Source: Eustoma russellianum (Eukaryota; Streptophyta; Magnoliopsida; Gentianales; Gentianaceae). From it: DNA of 64,000 bases. Position 1 is the stretch's first letter, and each line of letters starts with the position of its first letter. The stretch is from the NCBI GenBank assembly GCA_036186865.1, contig AP025053.1:35332477-35396476 (forward strand). Reading direction: 5' to 3'. This document shows positions 23,326 to 35,400 of this stretch, one piece after another. Position numbers and translations under genes: made by a program. Below the pieces are notes generated by a model that did no database searches, was not told the origin of the DNA, and worked only from the letters and a program-made list of their open reading frames with translations.

Positions 23326-25220
23326 ACTCACGGTCTCAAAACTTGTGTTATTCATTTATAGTGATAGGTAGCGTACTGGTGGAATATGTAGGCCTTTGTA
23401 AAGTTTTGTGTTATTCATTTATAAAATCGTTCTTTTTGTGAGAAAAAAAAGGTCATGCCACTCACGGTCTCAAAACTTTTGGAGAATGTAATCAATAGCC
23501 CAATCTGTAGTTGGATGAAGACTTACGCAGTGACTCACACAAGGTGTCTCGTCCACACTGTGTGTGTATGTAGATTCGAACTCTTCACCTCTTAAAGTAA
23601 ATTCCAACCCGAATACAAACTGGACTATACATTGGAGTCACAATTACCGGTTGTATACTGGATATTTTATACACTCAAAATATTTCTCTCTTTTTTAACA
23701 AAAAAAAGGTGAAGAATGAATATTTTTTCTTTTGTTACAAAAATTTTAGGCTGAAGAGTATACATTTTTTACATTGTAAAATATGTCACTTTTGGTTAGA
23801 AAAATTAGGTTGATGGGATGATTTTTTCTAGTCTTCGGTTAGGGTATACCATCAATCTTCATTTTTAATGACAAAAAGAATTTAGATTAAAGAGTGTATA
23901 TTTTTTGCATGGTAAAATCTCTCACTTTCTGTAGAATTTTCTAGTTTTGTTAACTTTTATTACTTAATCATATAAATCCACATATATAATTAGGATCTAT
24001 CTCCGATCAATTTTGTTATAAGTTTATTGTTAACACGATCTTAATTAAAATCTTTTTCTTCTAGTTCTTCGAATTCAGTTATATAATCTATGAATAAGTG
24101 ATCAAGCTATTGACATAATAAGAACACCATCAATAATTAATGATTGAAATAAATTGGTAAATTAAGTAAATTAAAAACAAAAAAAACTAACACATACAAA
24201 CACTTTAAAAATAACATAAACAAACTATATAATAACAAACAACAAATGAAAGAAATATAAAAAACATACAATCAAATGCTCGTGGGATATGAACATTCGC
24301 TTAGAGACATGAAGAGAAAAATACATCAAAAACAATAAATGTAGAAGAAAAAAGTATGGGTGTGGGGGGGTTTGGCAGTGGAGGTTTTGAAGATTGTGTA
24401 GATACAAAAGTGATAAAAGTTAAAGTTGTTTCTTGTGAAAACTGACAAGTATGCTTTACATTGCTAATTAAGTACAAAGCTCATCAACTTCAATGAGTAA
24501 TCATATGGTCCAACACTCCCATGACAAAAGGTAAAGGTTTGGAATGTCTAATGAGGATTACCTTAATTGTCTAATGGAGACAAAATTTCAACATACTTTT
24601 TTTCTGTCTTCATCCTCATGTAAAGCAGCCAAGATATGTGTGTTTCAAAGAACAATTAAAGAAAGTCAGGTTCCAAAAACTTTTTTGTTAATTTTCAATT
24701 TGCAGAATTTTCATTTGTTTTGTTCTTAATCTACACTTCTCCTAACATTTTGTGATTATAGTAATGATTTTTGACTTTTGCTATGAATAATATTTGGCTT
24801 CATATGATTTAGATCATCTAAATCAACAAATCTCATACAAAAGAAGTATCAATATATTGACCAGCCAAGCTACCATTCATAGTAATGACGCCTCCAGTAG
24901 GACAACTGCTGAAAGGAATTTCCGTGTTGATGCTCTATATTCTCCCTCATTTTATAGAAGAAAAGTAATGAGAAAGAAAAACAAAAGGGGTGAAAATGGA
25001 CACATTGGCTATTGAGATTGTAATGGATATTTGTGTCGAAATCATATATGTACTCCATCTATCTTTACATTCTCTGTACTTCAGCTTCTGTACTGATCTC
25101 GTCTCTGTTTGGGGAGTTCGACTCAAAGAGAGTAAAAGAAAAAGAGAAATGACCGCCGGCATAGCTCAGTAGATTTGATACCAGAAAAAGAGAAACAATA
25201 CACTCAAAGTTGGTTGTTTT
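23326..25220. other. Intergenic DNA, no gene seen
   Basis: The SINE target sequence (GCCACTCACGGTCTCAAAAC) recurs at about 23456, so 23320-23480 contains a tandem duplication of about 130 bp. About 23505-23630 is a minus-strand fragment of the SINE family at 17575. The rest is AT-rich without a recognisable gene. Near 25151 there is an isolated box-A-like GGCATAGCTCAGTAG without a box B. Confidence 0.5.
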
Positions 25221-27671
25221 TCATGTACTTGTACCCGTAGAGGATCCACTATTCCATGCATCTGTCACAGAATTAGGCGAGGAAGGTATGTTGATTTTCT
25301 TCTTCAACAAAACAACATATTCTGATTCTGGAGATGGAGTGGTTGTTGAAGTCTTTGATTGAATGGCAGAGATTTCAGATTCCGCATTTGTTGCCTCAGC
25401 AGCAGTGTTGTCTGTGTCACTCTGAATTGCTTTCAAAGTCTCCACCACCTCTTCCATGGTAGGCCTCATCTCCTTTTCATGCTGCAAACACCTAAATGCT
25501 AGTTCTGCCACTGAGGTAGTCATCCTCTCAACCTCAGGGTCTGACTCATTTTGAAAAGATGGGTCGATCAATTCATTGAACGCGCGTTTTTGGATCCTGC
25601 TTAGTGCGAAGTTCGATAAGTTAATGTCATAGCTGTTCCTGCTCATGTCAACTGCAGGCATTGATGATATGAGCTCAATTAGAACCACCCCAAAGCTGTA
25701 AACATCGCTTTTATTGGTTAGCTGATAAAAGTGATGATACTCTGGATCTACATAGCCCGGTGTCCCCTGAGGAGCCGTTGAGATATGAGTGACATCATTG
25801 GGAAATAGCCTTGAGATCCCAAAATCTGCAACTTTCACGCAAAAGTTAAGATCAAGGAGAATGTTGTTTGACTTGACATCGCGGTGGATGATGTCTGAAG
25901 CATGTAGGTAAGCCAATGCACCAGCAGTGTCTATCGCGATATTCATACGCATCGGCCAAGTGAGTGATTTATCTTTTGCTCTATCACCATGGAGGTGATC
26001 AGCAAGGGTGCCATTCGGGACGTACTCATAAACAAGTAGGAGGTCACGGCTATCCCTAGAAGTACATCCATAAAGGGTAACTAGATTGCGGTGCCTTAGA
26101 CGTGTTAGAATGTCAATTTCATTCTTAAACTGTTGCATACGTTTGAAATTGTGCTCAAAAAGGTACTTAACTGCAACTTCTCTTCCATCCTTAAGTTTGC
26201 CTGTTTTGAGGGGGGGAAAAACAATCAATGGGTTATAGAAATAATCAAGAAAGAAACATGATCATTGAAGGACTAGTGTTAGAAAGCGGGACTTTACCAT
26301 AATAAACAGTCCCAAAACCACCATTGCCAAGTTCATTTGACTCATGAAAGTGGTTGGTAACTTCTTCAAGTTCCTTGTAGGAGAAGACTGGCAACCCAAA
26401 GTATGCACTTCCAGATTCTGCGTCTGATTGTAAGGACGGATCAGTTATGTGTCTTGAGTGCAAAAACGGAGCAGCATCAATCCCTTTCTTGCATCTCCAG
26501 AGAAGAAACACGACAAAGCCACTCACCAAGACGAAGAGCCCCCCTCCAACTATATATATGAACAGCACAAAATGCAGAGAAGCTAAGTGCATGAAGAAAA
26601 CACCAGTCCAAGTGGAACCAAGTTTCGATATCGATTATAGAGCTTTACCTGCACCAAGAATAGCTCCCATCTTGGATTTCTCTGCAATCAATGTTAGTGG
26701 AGATTCAGTCAGCTTCTAAAGCATCAAAGGTTAGGACATCGAACCAAAACCATATGCAATTTACTGGAATGAAACATAAGCATTCTAATGTAGTTTAATA
26801 TAATGATAAGTATTAGATTATTGCCCCATTCAAAAACTTAATATGTTAGAGAGAAGAGTGACTTCAACATTTACAGGCTTAACTATCAGACATGCTCTAT
26901 ATGCAAGAAAGATATCAATCGAATAGCTTCTGTCATCTAACCTCGACCAATACCTTTTGTATGATTGGCACAATAATAATTGTTCAACATGTCGGTAAGG
27001 CATTTGCCTCCTCCAAGGCGGCAATTAACACAATCATCAGACAAATGCCACTCAATATCAAAAACTGGAGTAAAAAATTGGAACAACTGAGTTTGCTGAG
27101 TAATGGAATTCCAGGGCACCATTGGTAAAGTAACAGGCACACAGGTAGGTGGAACAGCTCCAGTGTAGGGACTATCGAATTTTGGGTTTCTGTAAAATAT
27201 GGCATAGTCATGACAATCTGTATAATTCCTTAAACTATTGAAATCTTTGAGTCCCCCCTGCTTAGAGGAATCATTGGTACATCTGAAAACTGTGATGTTG
27301 GATTCAATAAAGAAAGAAATAGCAGGGGATTTTGATTCATGAGTGACGTTAACGAATGTCGAGCACATGTTTGATTTTATTTGTAACTGAAGCACTGGAT
27401 CTTGAAGCTTGATGGAACTTCCATTCAAGAAGCTTTTTGCATCAAACCATCGATCATATGGCTGGTTGCCGAGTGCAATCTTTGGAGAAATTTGATCAGA
27501 ACAATTAACCATAAACAACCCACAATGGGGTAGTGAACAGTTTGAGAAAGGGAAGCTCAAAGTTCCAAGATTTCCACATTGGAAATTTTGAGGACAACGT
27601 TCATAAGCAGAGAAGAAGGGGATAAGATTACAGAGAACAAGAAACACTAGAACCATGTCACAATACATCAT
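25221..27671 (-). CDS. LRK10L/WAK-like receptor kinase with GUB_WAK ectodomain
   Basis: Four exons (26954-27671, 26649-26681, 26298-26549, 25221-26200), in phase, give 660 residues. A signal peptide is followed by a cysteine-rich GUB_WAK galacturonan-binding-like domain (CGNLGTLSFPF) and a WAK_assoc region ending CVNCRLGGGKC. The transmembrane segment (about 245-270) is partly encoded by a 33-nt microexon. The kinase looks active: glycine loop LGNGGFGTVYYG, VAVK lysine near 345, HRD at IIHRDVKSNN near 439, and DFG at VADFGIS. Then YSFGVVLIELIS and a Ser/Thr-rich tail follow. The family, LEAF RUST 10-like (e.g. At1g18390), senses wall or pathogen cues at the plasma membrane. The upstream exon at 29508-30288 encodes the same ectodomain type in the same phase and may be an alternative first exon. 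A 5' stretch at 27700-27942 has no motif. Confidence 0.92.
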
Positions 27672-27964
27672 CTTACGTAGCTAAGATGTATTGGACGGAT
27701 CAAGAACATTGAAAAGAAGATTGGGTAGACATGATAAACAATTTGGATGATTTTTCTTCAAAAAACGAAAAAGAAAACCGTATTACATGATTTTGGCACA
27801 AAATTGGATTGTTGTGTGGAAAAGAAGAGATGCATCTGCCTTTAGGACACGGCAGTTGACTTGAAAAGTTTGCGATGACTTGCGGAATCTTTCTAAGTGT
27901 ACTTTGAAGCCTCTGCCGATATTTCACCGCATTGGGGTCCATACAGTAGCAAAGTGTCCATCAT

Positions 27965-28160
27965 CATTGTGTTAGAGCCTACCGTCTATAACAGAGTATG
28001 AGATGGTCGAATGTATGTAACTATATACGTGTGTTAGAAACACACAGTTTTTTGATTACCCATAATGAAAAATGCGTCAAGCTGTGTTGATCAACTGCTA
28101 CTTCATGCGCATCTAATAAGTCATTTTATTTTATTACATCATATTCTAAATTCAAAGAAG
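27965..28160 (-). mobile_element. SINE-like (TTG)n-family repeat, copy 2
   Basis: On the + strand it shows GTGTTAGAAACACACAG, CCCATAATGAAAA and GATCAACTGCTACTTCATG, all inverted landmarks of the family. Its (CAA)n end has decayed. It lies about 300 bp upstream of the LRK10L start codon. Confidence 0.5.
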
Positions 28161-29433
28161 AATGTTCGTTTCAATCTATTGCAAATAGAAACATTTATTT
28201 TGGTAATAAATGACAAATATATGATATAATAAGTAGTTGCGCTTTCAAAGTAAAGAAATCTTTCACGGTCAACCAATATATAGATTATATGGTCTTTTCA
28301 GAGAGAAGTTTCCGTCGAAGTGGATGAGACATATATATTATATATATTTTGTTAAAATCGTTTTTTGCTACTGATTATATAATGTTGTTTTGGAGGACCA
28401 AAGAATTTTGATGTACGGCCATCACCGACATGTGAAAGAATTTCCAAAATCGCTGCACGTCTTTTACGTTGACTTGGAAAAGACTGACTTGCATTAACTC
28501 TTCAAAAGATAAAACCCTTTTTCCGAACCCATTTTGGTCATAACCTTATGAGCATTGCCTATTGAAGGAGAGTAAAAGAAAGAAAACACACATTTTAATT
28601 TACTTTTCGCTTTATGTGGAAAAAATGTCAGTATATGATGTCAACTTATAAATTGTATCGATCAAATTCATGACACAGAATATGACTGTTTTCGGTACAC
28701 TAGTTTCTCCGTTTGTATAAGATTCAAGAAGGAAGCGGATCGCTTAACAACCCGTAAAGTTTGTTCCAAACTTAAATTCAACGTGCACTGTGAATTAGAC
28801 ATTTCACTAATCCCTGATCGTCGTCTGAATGTTTCTTAAAAATATTGGAAATTATTGAGACCAATAATAGTAATATCCCTAATGAAACCAAAGTTTGACA
28901 CGATCAAGAATTTCTTTTAACAGAAGCAACCATAACAATGAGTAAACGTAGGGCTGCACTAATTGTGTCCCTCCGGCCAGAGGGATATTGGTACTGGTTG
29001 GAGCTATTACACAATACTAAAGGAACCTACATGTTATTACTACCAGAATCTAATCATATCAATTATATTTATTGTAATCATCATATACCATAGACAGTGT
29101 TTAGAATTCAACTATAAATAGGTCCTATTGCATCTTGTTCAAATCAATGAAAAACGATTTTCATTCACATGATACCTGGATATAGAGTGAACGCTTAACC
29201 TAACACGATAAATAGCAGACGTAGTAATTAATATGCATCTTTAGCTTATTCATGCACATAAATGGCACAAAGACAAAGCAGAAGTCTCCTGGGAACATTT
29301 GATGAACTGCTTAAAACTAATACTTCTACAAGACAAGAGTTAGATTGTACTTTCACAAGTAGAGGAGGAAAATGGAACCCCATCTGATTTATCCTAGGTT
29401 CTAGAGATCAAACAAAGAAATCATCAGATCCAA
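28161..29433. other. Intergenic DNA (or intron), no coding exon seen
   Basis: I looked here for a transmembrane or kinase exon to follow the ectodomain at 29508-30288 and saw none. The stretch around 29040-29200 has CTATAAATAGG and TCAATGAAAAACG, which resemble a Ty1/copia LTR, but no second LTR was found. Confidence 0.45.
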
Positions 29434-30288
29434 TCAACAGATTTTTTTTCTGAAGAGAGACAGAGGAGAGGAAGAAGATAAGAGAGTAGAATCTTGATCA
29501 AACCTACCGTTTTTGCAGGAGTGGCTATGGGGCTGATCAGGGCAATAACACAAAGTTTGATTTCCATCAAAGCCACAAAATCCCCCACTTCTTTCACATT
29601 CCTTGCAATCAAGCCCTTCCCATGTCAATGAAAATCCATTTTCCAACAGCCTTGTGTAGTTCACTCTTGATGTTGCTGAAAGATTGCTCCCTGCAGCTGA
29701 ATCAAAAGGCGAAGCCACGTACGATTCGCAAGGCATATCTTCACAAACGATCCCATCCTCCCCATTGTCAACAACAGCATATGCATTATAACTATCATTT
29801 GTAGCACAAAGTATTGGATTCTCCATATACTTAACAGGAAAAGACTTGGAACAATTGTATAGCAAGCAAACGCTAATAACATCCGGGCCAAACCGCAAAG
29901 AGGACCGATCAAAAGCAAAGAAAGAAGGCTCAATGCAGGTAGAATTACTAAATAGCTCAAGATCAAGAAGCCGAAAAGTCCGGTTTTCGTAAGAAATACT
30001 CTGTATCACGAATTGACTTCTTGATGTAGAGAACATAGGTTTGTTATCTTGACAACACACATCAAATCCGGGGTACCCACAAGGCGAATCATCAGTGGTA
30101 TTCGGATCACTGATATAAAAAGGGAACTTTATGTCTGGACCAGTTCCACAGTTTCTTGGCTTGCAAGCTACATATCTCCAATCAGCAGATTGTACATGTT
30201 TCATCATGGCCAGAGGACTTGTGATCATCAGAATAAGTAAACTAATCCACAAGTAAGGAACCATGTTGAAGAGCCCTCTTAATGACAT
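29434..30288 (-). CDS. GUB_WAK / WAK_assoc ectodomain exon without its own kinase
   Basis: An open frame gives 284 residues up to TGA-type read-through at 29434. It has a signal peptide, a GUB_WAK domain (CKPRNCGTGPDIKFPFYI; CGYPGFDVCC), several N-glycosylation sites and a WAK_assoc C-terminus (LDCKECERSGGFCGF, then LCYCPD). This is the extracellular half of an LRK10L-type receptor. The frame meets a good donor, AAAACG|GTAGGTTTG (last exon base 29508). At that point it has used 781 nt, i.e. phase 1, the same phase as the first exon of the receptor kinase downstream. So it may splice to the exon at 26681, or it may make a secreted protein with a 24-residue read-through tail, or be a truncated duplicate. 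ATG 30288 is chosen because a hydrophobic leader follows; ATG codons further 5' are in frame. Confidence 0.75.
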   Translation of the reverse strand: MSLRGLFNMVPYLWISLLILMITSPLAMMKHVQSADWRYVACKPRNCGTGPDIKFPFYISDPNTTDDSPCGYPGFDVCCQDNKPMFSTSRSQFVIQSISYENRTFRLLDLELFSNSTCIEPSFFAFDRSSLRFGPDVISVCLLYNCSKSFPVKYMENPILCATNDSYNAYAVVDNGEDGIVCEDMPCESYVASPFDSAAGSNLSATSRVNYTRLLENGFSLTWEGLDCKECERSGGFCGFDGNQTLCYCPDQPHSHSCKNGRFDQDSTLLSSSSPLSLFRKKIC

Positions 30289-30370
30289 GACAATTTGTTT
30301 AATGGTTTCTTCTGTATACAAAACTGTATATGAGTATATTTGACATTCTATACTATGCCTCAAATAGTTT

Positions 30371-30637
30371 CCATTTCCAGTATACAGAAGGACACACTCT
30401 TCCTCGACTTTGACACACTCTTCTTTGGCTTTGAAATATGATGAAATAAAGCAAAATGACTCACTAAATTACATGCGCTTCTTATATTGTGAAGTAGCAG
30501 TTGATCGTCACAACCTGACGTAATTTCATTATGAGTCATCGAGAAACAATTTCTGTGTGTTTATAACACATGGGTATGGTTGGTACATCCGAACCTCATA
30601 CCTCATCATAGACAGTAGAGTAATGTTGTTGTTGTTG
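30371..30637 (+). mobile_element. SINE-like (TTG)n-family repeat, copy 3
   Basis: It has the family landmarks AAATGACTCACTAAATT, TTGTGAAGTAGCAGTTGATC and ACACATGGGTATGGTTG, and ends GTAATGTTGTTGTTGTTG. It starts within 90 bp of the ectodomain start codon at 30288 (-), inside its likely promoter. Confidence 0.65.
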
Positions 30638-31017
30638 ACTATGCCTCAAATGCAAGAGGCAACTTTTAGGGATGATAGCGGTTGCTATTGGATCCTTGCA
30701 AGTAATTACAACAGAAAAGTTCAGAGATCAAAATCTAGACAAAAATTTCCCCTTTGGTTGTTCTTGTTCATCTCAACAATGCTGTCATGATGTTGAAATG
30801 CTCAAAATACAGTTGTTTTGTACGGGCAGGAATGTGTAATTTATTGTTTTTGAGTAAGGAGTCATTTCAAGCAAGATACTAGTTCAGATGAATGTTCGTT
30901 TTATATATTTTTTATGGAGCAATTTGATCATAGATTCCCCAAATTTTATGTCACGTCAGAAATTCCATTCGTTTATTTATTTACATGTCATTATCATGAC
31001 CTTGATTTATTTTTTCA

Positions 31018-31270
31018 TTTCCAATAGAGTCAATGACACAATCTTCATTTACTATGGAATATAACGGAATAAAGTAAAATGACTCACTAAATTGGCTGCA
31101 CTTCTTGTATTGTGAAGTAGCAGTTGATCACAGTTTGACGCAATTTTCATTATAGATCATTGAAAAACAACACAGATGTGTTTCTAACACATGAGTATGA
31201 TTGCATACATCTGATTCTTATATTTCGTCATAAGCGAGAACCTCTAAAGCAATAGGATAATGTTGTTGTA
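31018..31270 (+). mobile_element. SINE-like (TTG)n-family repeat, copy 4
   Basis: It reads TTTCCAATAGAGTCAATGAC at the 5' side and AGGATAATGTTGTTG at the tail. It is in the same orientation as copy 3, 380 bp away. Confidence 0.65.
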
Positions 31271-32440
31271 TCATGAGCTGGGGTTAAATGCCAAAAGCAT
31301 CTGAATGGTTCCAAATCCCTGTAAGGTGTATTTTTCTTTTCTTTTTCGTGACATTAAAAGGACTGAGGACATGAATAGGAAATGTTAATCAGCACTAAGG
31401 CTTTTCTCCAAATCTATCATTTGCTTTCAAGATACATGCTGTCTGGGTTTATAAAAAGAGTTTTTTTTTTTTTGAAGGCTTCTTTTTATAATAACTGTAA
31501 TGAACAACTCAAGAAAATTAAAACGCAAGCCTTTGACTGGGAGATTTTGTAAACGGATCTGAAGATTTAAGATATTGATTTCTTGGCTTCTAAATTGCTG
31601 AGAAATCGAGAGAGCCATTCTAGATTCTACGTAAAAGACAGAAATGTAGTATGGTAGGGTTCTTTGGATATTTGCATAGAGGGTTCGATAGCTTTTGATA
31701 TCATTGAGATATACTAGTTATGGCATTTTGCTGTTAATATATGCAACTTATAACGGTTATTTTTTTTCCTTTGCATCGTGCATTGTCTCTTATTAAATTA
31801 AAATAAAACGTTTGTCTTGTTATCTCTTTCACTGACCATCGTCATCCATCAACTCATATTTTTGTTTACCCATGTGGGGACCATCAACCATATTTGACTA
31901 TACCAAAAAAAAAAAAAAAACCCCACTCGGATCAGAATATCACACTTTCATTAATTAATACCAAGACCGTACGCATTATTGGAGCCATTCGGGGGTACAT
32001 CAGAAATCATACGTGAAACCACGTCTATGAAGGTCCAAAACTATGGCATCACCAACTACACAACAGCATTTTTTTTTTTTTAAATCATGAATCATGGATC
32101 ACAAGAATTTTCTTAGACCAAAAAGAAAAAAAGAAGAAAAGAATGAAAACATGAAGAATGAAGCATGGATCTTGGCCATGCTTTTAAACATAATAATCCA
32201 CAAACTCAAGACACGAGTATTAGGCAGCGAAACTTCAAACAAACCAAAAATCTAACACGAACGTGGGATCACGATTGGTGCATAAATTTACCGAGACCTC
32301 CAATCCTTAACACCCCCACCCCCTTCTTTCCCACCTTCCCTCTCTTATTCTTCTCTCTCCCTTTATTTTTTTCCCCCAAAAAAATAATTAGAACATAAAA
32401 GAACATATAAGAATTTTGTTGCTATGTGCCTATGTTAACC
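31271..32440. other. Intergenic DNA, no gene seen
   Basis: AT-rich with poly-A/T runs near 31460 and 31905. It probably includes the 3' untranslated region and terminator of the UDP-sugar pyrophosphorylase gene next to 32441. Confidence 0.5.
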
Positions 32441-35400
32441 TCACAACTTCAAGGTGAAGTTTCCAGGCTCATCAAAAGTTTTTGACAGCTGCTCCACCTT
32501 ATTCATTTTAAAGCCCCTTATTCTCACCTCCTCAGGCCGTGACGTATCTCTATAGTCCACATTTTCAATGCTCCAACCCTTGTTATGCACAGAACCGCTC
32601 ACTTTGACCTAAGCATCGAAAAAAGTGAAATGGAAGATTAACTATAGTTTTCAAATCATGACTATAAAGGATTATGTATCTGGATATTGTATTTAAATTT
32701 ATTCATCCCAGTTTGCATCATAGTTTGATGCAGTGATTTACCTACCTACAGAAAATCAGCTAGTAAAAGGGGAAAGGAAGAAGGCAAGCATATACCTCAG
32801 CTTCATCAACCGCAGTAAGGATGAGAGCACCATCCAAAGAGAAATCTTCAAGAAAAATATTCTTGCCCATGATAGCTAAGGTAGATCCTTGCGTGATACT
32901 GCATTCTCCCCTCACTTTACTTTTAACTTCTGCAAAGGTAACTGCCCATTTTGGCTTCCACGCAACACGGGGCCAGACTTCCACCTCCTGGTGATTGAAC
33001 TTTTGAAGAATTGGATCATCCACCTTAACGCCAGCCTGGGAAGAAAATAACATCAAGTATTCAGCGTATCCTTCCTATGAGTTGATTATTTAAAGAAGAG
33101 CTAAAACGTAAAAAGAGAAGTTCCATAGTGATTAATGGAGATGAAGCATGCAGTGATCTCACAGTCAACAATACATTTATGTTCAGAAAGGAACACAAAC
33201 TCCCAGAGAAATATCGTACAAACAGTAGCTAGAGTTTCTTATTATAAAATCTTGAGGTCGGTGACAAACTGAGAGATCCAGAATATAGATAACGTACCTT
33301 TTTGAGAATAAGGCTGTTTGCACGGTATATGGCCATTTCCCCTGAGGTGGCACTATGATAAGGATTTCCCTTGGGCACCTTCAAGTAAATTTAGTAGTAC
33401 TGTCAGAGGACAAGCTTTCAGCTGACAAAGCCATTCAGTGAACTTCCAAAGAGCAATTAAAAAATGTTTACAGCACACCTAAATTAACAATTCTGCAAAA
33501 TTTGAAAGCCCATAAGATAACTTTTGTACGCTTCTTATGTCTTCCAAATTTACGTTTTTGACCTATGTAGGGGTGTTAACGAACCGAGCCGAACCGAATA
33601 CTAAGTTTTCGAATTCGGATTCGTTTAGCTAAACGAGATGTTTGGCTCAGTTCGTTTAGCTAAACGAACTTTAAAATTGGTTCGAGTTTGGCTCGATAAC
33701 CTTATAACTGTTTAAACGAGCCGAACAGTTTACACACAGGTTGGCTCGTCTAACTAAACGAACCCGAATACCTGTTCGAATTCGGCTCGTTAACAAATAA
33801 TTAACCGAACACGAACCGAACTCGAACAGTTCGTGAACTGTTCGTTTCGTTCAACAGCCCTAGACATATGCATGTGATATTAATAGGGCACCAAAACTTA
33901 AAGCCACTTCACCTTAGCAGCATCCTCGGGATTGTTCTTTACAGGTGCATAAGCAAGCCATGTATCCATCACCTAATCATTACCAAAATGTTTATATGTC
34001 ACGAAGGAACTTTGCGTGCACAACTAACCAAATCAAAAGTCAAGACTTGCGATGTTCTATATACATAATCAATGGACAGGGTTTTGCTTACTGTAAATCC
34101 AACTTTCGCTGACGGAGGCAATGTTTTAGGGTAATCTTGCATCATACATTCAAGTCGAGTGGATGACTTAAATGCAGTTTTTGAAGAATCTTTGTACCTG
34201 AGAAACAGAAGTCACTGTGTGAAGAAGGAAGACAAAGCTAATCATCATTGCAACAGGAATAAACCGTTCCACAAATTATGATCTACCCAAAGGAATCTAA
34301 CATCTACGTCCATTCACAAATATATTCCTTGGGACCAGAGGACTTCCATTCACAAATATATTCCTTGGGACCAGAGGAAATTAATTATCACAAGAGTAAA
34401 ACCTCTTTAGAGAACAGAGCACTAGCACACACATTACTTCATGAGTTCAGAATAATCAGGAATAAAGCATTAGGTCGGAGTGGTGGAGGAAAAACTTAAA
34501 TATTAAAAAGGAGTAAGTTATCCCTGGATTCTTAATTCTTTATCTTTTATTTTTGTTATGAAGGTTAAATATAAAAAATACAAAATAATACACGCATTTA
34601 TTGTAACAAGAGGTAACAGAGAACAGTAGCAATATCCATAAAGCAAACCTCAAAAACTGATCAAGCGCTCAGTCTCATTCTGAGAAGTAAAGGTCAGTAT
34701 TGTCTAGAAGAATAGCTCTCAACCATCCTTCTATCTCATTAGTTCATCCATTGAAATTGCAACCTTGCTACAAGTATAAAAACCTTCCTTGCGAAGTCCT
34801 AGTTTGAGGATTGCAACCTAAGCATTCTACGGATAGCGCACAAGCCCCAAGTTGCACATGAATATTATATTAATGTAGAAACGTCAACCTCCAGATATTA
34901 AAAGAGTTACCGGGATACAGAAAAGGATTAGTATGATGAATAACCCCCAATTGTGACTTACATCGTATATAACACATGGTATAGAAAACCAGACACATTT
35001 GCGAGAATCTAAACTTTTACAAGCCTCAGATTCATACTCAAGTTTTTATCTTCTTGGTGAAGACCATAATAAGCTGCGGTAAGATGACAGCAAAGGAAAT
35101 TTGACTGTATGTAGGACAAGGAATAAGCCATGCAATTGCCCTATCAATTTCGAAGAGCTTTATGCTACGAAAATTTCCATAGCAGAAGAGAGCATTACTT
35201 GGGATTGACAAACTCCTTTATAGCACCTTTAGTTTTTGAGAGCTCTTCCATGTACGGTCCAAGTTCAAGAATCAACTGCACGAGGACCCAATGTCAGAAT
35301 TCAAGAGGGACCGATATTCCACATTCATGTTACCAGATTGCAAGCATAGATGCACATGCGCTGAACAAAGGTAGCTAGAAAATGAATATAATTGCCTTCT

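Noticed and set aside
27700..27942. 80-codon frame upstream of the LRK10L gene
   Set aside because: No motif; in the position of a 5' leader.
29040..29200. Possible Ty1/copia LTR end (CTATAAATAGG)
   Set aside because: No second LTR, PBS or target duplication found.
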